Part shown: one piece after another, positions 6,246 through 7,245 of the stretch
How the letters are laid out: every line of letters starts with the position of its first letter
Numbering within the stretch: the first letter of the stretch is position 1
Assembly: GCA_023336855.1 (NCBI GenBank)
Contig: JAMBLK010000245.1
Span: 1-7,245 of the forward strand
Direction of reading: 5' to 3'
Length of the DNA stretch: 7,245 nucleotides
From: Actinomycetes bacterium
Lineage (GTDB): Bacteria; Actinomycetota; Acidimicrobiia; Spongiisociales; UBA5794
Made by a program: the position numbers and the translations under genes
The notes under the pieces: generated by a model
The model's database searches: none
What the model was told of the DNA's origin: nothing
Seen by the model: the letters and a program-made list of their open reading frames with translations, nothing else

Positions 6246-6908
6246 ATGACAGAGTGGGTGGACGAGAGCCGAACGCGCCAGGGGTTGTACCGATTCATCG
6301 GTGCCGCCTTCCGTACTCCGGAACCCGAACATCTCGACGTGCTCGGTGCAGCGATCGAGTTTCTCGATGGTCGGGATCTCGACCGGTATGCGTACAGCCG
6401 GCAGTGGCGTGGCCTGGTGTCGGCGTGGCCGACCGAAGGGGCGAACTCTGAACTGGCGGTGGAGCACGTGAGGCTCTTCGCTTCCGGAATGAAGGGAACC
6501 CCGGCGCCCCCGATCGAATCGCACTATCGCGTCTCCGCGAAGGGTGGCGGTGTCGCCGAGTTCGTTGCTGAACTGCAGCGAGAGTACCGATCGATGGGTC
6601 TCGTGTCGGTCGGGTTGGCTGAGGCCCCCGACCACGTCTCAACCGAGTTCGAGATCATGTCGTATCTGTGCGGGATCGAAGCCGACGCATGGGAATCGGA
6701 TCAAGAAGGCCTCGCCTGGGAGACCCTTGGCCTCGCCGGCAGGTTCCTCGATCGGCACCTCTCGCTATGGATCCCGCCGTTCGCACGCAGCATCAGCAAT
6801 GCACAACCCCTCGATCTCTATCTCAATCTCGGACGACTGGCCCACGCATTCGTGATCCACGACGCCGACTCCATCCGCATGCTCCGAAGAGAGGTCGAGT
6901 CACCGTGA
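6246..6908 (+). CDS. TorD/DmsD-type molybdoenzyme maturation chaperone
   Basis: This 220-residue protein belongs to the TorD/DmsD/NarJ-like chaperones that bind the Tat signal of a molybdoenzyme and hold it in the cytoplasm until Mo-bis-MGD is inserted. The family signature is visible: E126-x-P128-D129-H130-x3-E134-F-x-x-M138 (EAPDHVSTEFEIM), preceded by PIESHYR at 89-95 in the region where relatives have a proline/tyrosine-rich segment. Length is typical (about 200-230 residues) and composition is soluble and mostly helical. The start at ATG 6246 lies 13 nt after the small membrane protein gene; the frame is open upstream to 6156, but that part overlaps the previous gene in another frame. 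I see no good ribosome binding site, so a later GTG at 6258 cannot be excluded. The client is almost certainly the catalytic subunit encoded in the same operon. Confidence 0.92.
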   Translation: MTEWVDESRTRQGLYRFIGAAFRTPEPEHLDVLGAAIEFLDGRDLDRYAYSRQWRGLVSAWPTEGANSELAVEHVRLFASGMKGTPAPPIESHYRVSAKGGGVAEFVAELQREYRSMGLVSVGLAEAPDHVSTEFEIMSYLCGIEADAWESDQEGLAWETLGLAGRFLDRHLSLWIPPFARSISNAQPLDLYLNLGRLAHAFVIHDADSIRMLRREVESP

Positions 6909-7245
6909 CGGTATCGGTACTTGTGTGCGGCGATGAGCCGACGATATCCCACGCCATCGACGACGCCGTCGTCGTCGATGGACTGTGCTCGGATCCGGGC
7001 AGGATGCTCGCCGGAGCCGGCGACGCCGATTCGATCGTGCTGGCGCTCCACCCGGGTGAGTTCCAACTCTCCCACGTGCAACGGGCTCTCCGGGGTCTCG
7101 ACATCGATCCGCTCGGTGCCCAGATCATCTCGGTGGAGCGGGGCGCCGACGTCGATGCCGTGACGGCATCGCTGCGCGGTCTGATCGCTCGCGCGGGCGT
7201 CTACGGAGGTAGTGAACCCGAGCACGCGAAACCGGTTCGTGGCCA
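6905..7245 (+). CDS. Unidentified protein, N-terminal part (3' truncated by window edge)
   Basis: An open frame starts at GTG 6905, overlapping the chaperone stop by 4 nt (GTGA), and runs off the window after 113 complete codons. The overlap, the strong bias for G/C at third positions and the lack of stops support a real gene in the same operon. The product begins MTVSVLVCGDEPTIS, has only two cysteines so far (C8 and C28), and continues with alternating strand/helix-like segments. ADSIVLALHPGEF (41-53), then LDIDPLGAQII at 65-75, loosely recalls the MvhD/HdrA-type electron-transfer proteins, where a GCHPGDC motif is usual, but the cysteines of that motif are absent here. It may be a cysteine-poor domain fused to Fe-S domains beyond the window, or an unrelated protein. 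I assign no function; a role in electron transfer or assembly for the complex is suggested only by position. Confidence 0.78.
   Translation, partial: MTVSVLVCGDEPTISHAIDDAVVVDGLCSDPGRMLAGAGDADSIVLALHPGEFQLSHVQRALRGLDIDPLGAQIISVERGADVDAVTASLRGLIARAGVYGGSEPEHAKPVRG
6954..6981 (+). repeat. Perfect 12-bp inverted repeat with 4-nt loop inside the last gene
   Basis: CCATCGACGACG (6954-6965) and CGTCGTCGATGG (6970-6981) are exact reverse complements around the loop CCGT. It lies about 50 nt into the coding sequence that starts at 6905 and encodes AIDDAVVVDG, in which Asp (GAC/GAT) and Val (GTC) codons mirror each other. No T run follows, so it is not a standard terminator. In RNA it would be a very stable hairpin close to the start codon. 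Confidence 0.85.

Noticed and set aside
1..7245. CRISPR array, insertion sequence, tRNA or phage attachment site
   Set aside because: No regularly spaced repeats, transposase-like protein, terminal inverted repeats or tRNA-like fold were seen by eye anywhere in the window.

Overview
The window is high-GC bacterial DNA, packed with short overlaps (GTGA, TGATG) and coded entirely on the + strand. The GC-rich codon use, the NarL-type two-component pair and the style of the proteins suggest an actinobacterium, possibly of the Acidimicrobiia type. This placement is an impression only; no rRNA or other marker gene is present.

Layout. (1) Bases 1-1073 hold the 3' end of a NarL-family sensor histidine kinase gene and, overlapping it by 4 nt, a complete NarL/LuxR-type response regulator gene. 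(2) Bases 1074-1359 are the only real intergenic gap. It holds a short G/C-rich inverted repeat that could be an operator, and just before the next operon a multi-hairpin leader. That leader resembles the molybdenum-cofactor (Moco) riboswitch class, which fits the molybdoenzyme gene it precedes. (3) Bases 1360-6908 form a tight operon for a membrane-bound molybdopterin oxidoreductase of the Psr/Phs/Ttr kind (complex iron-sulfur molybdoenzyme): a Tat-exported Mo-bis-MGD catalytic subunit, a four-cluster ferredoxin subunit, a roughly ten-helix NrfD-type quinone-site subunit, a 65-residue two-helix membrane protein, and a TorD-type chaperone. (4) From 6905 to the window end, overlapping the chaperone gene by 4 nt, is the start of another gene whose product I do not recognise with confidence. 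It loosely resembles a cysteine-poor MvhD/HdrA-type electron-transfer protein.

How they may work together. The kinase/regulator pair probably senses a redox or substrate signal and may control the operon. The leader RNA may add cofactor feedback. The chaperone would hold the catalytic subunit until Mo-bis-MGD is inserted, after which that subunit and the ferredoxin subunit would cross the membrane together by Tat. Electrons would then pass between the membrane quinone pool (NrfD subunit), the four [4Fe-4S] clusters and the Mo centre. The substrate and the direction of electron flow cannot be read from the sequence.

The most notable points are: the N-terminal Fe-S site of the catalytic subunit, where one of four canonical cysteines is glycine; the candidate Moco leader RNA; the unnamed small membrane protein between the NrfD and chaperone genes; and a perfect 12-bp inverted repeat early in the last gene.
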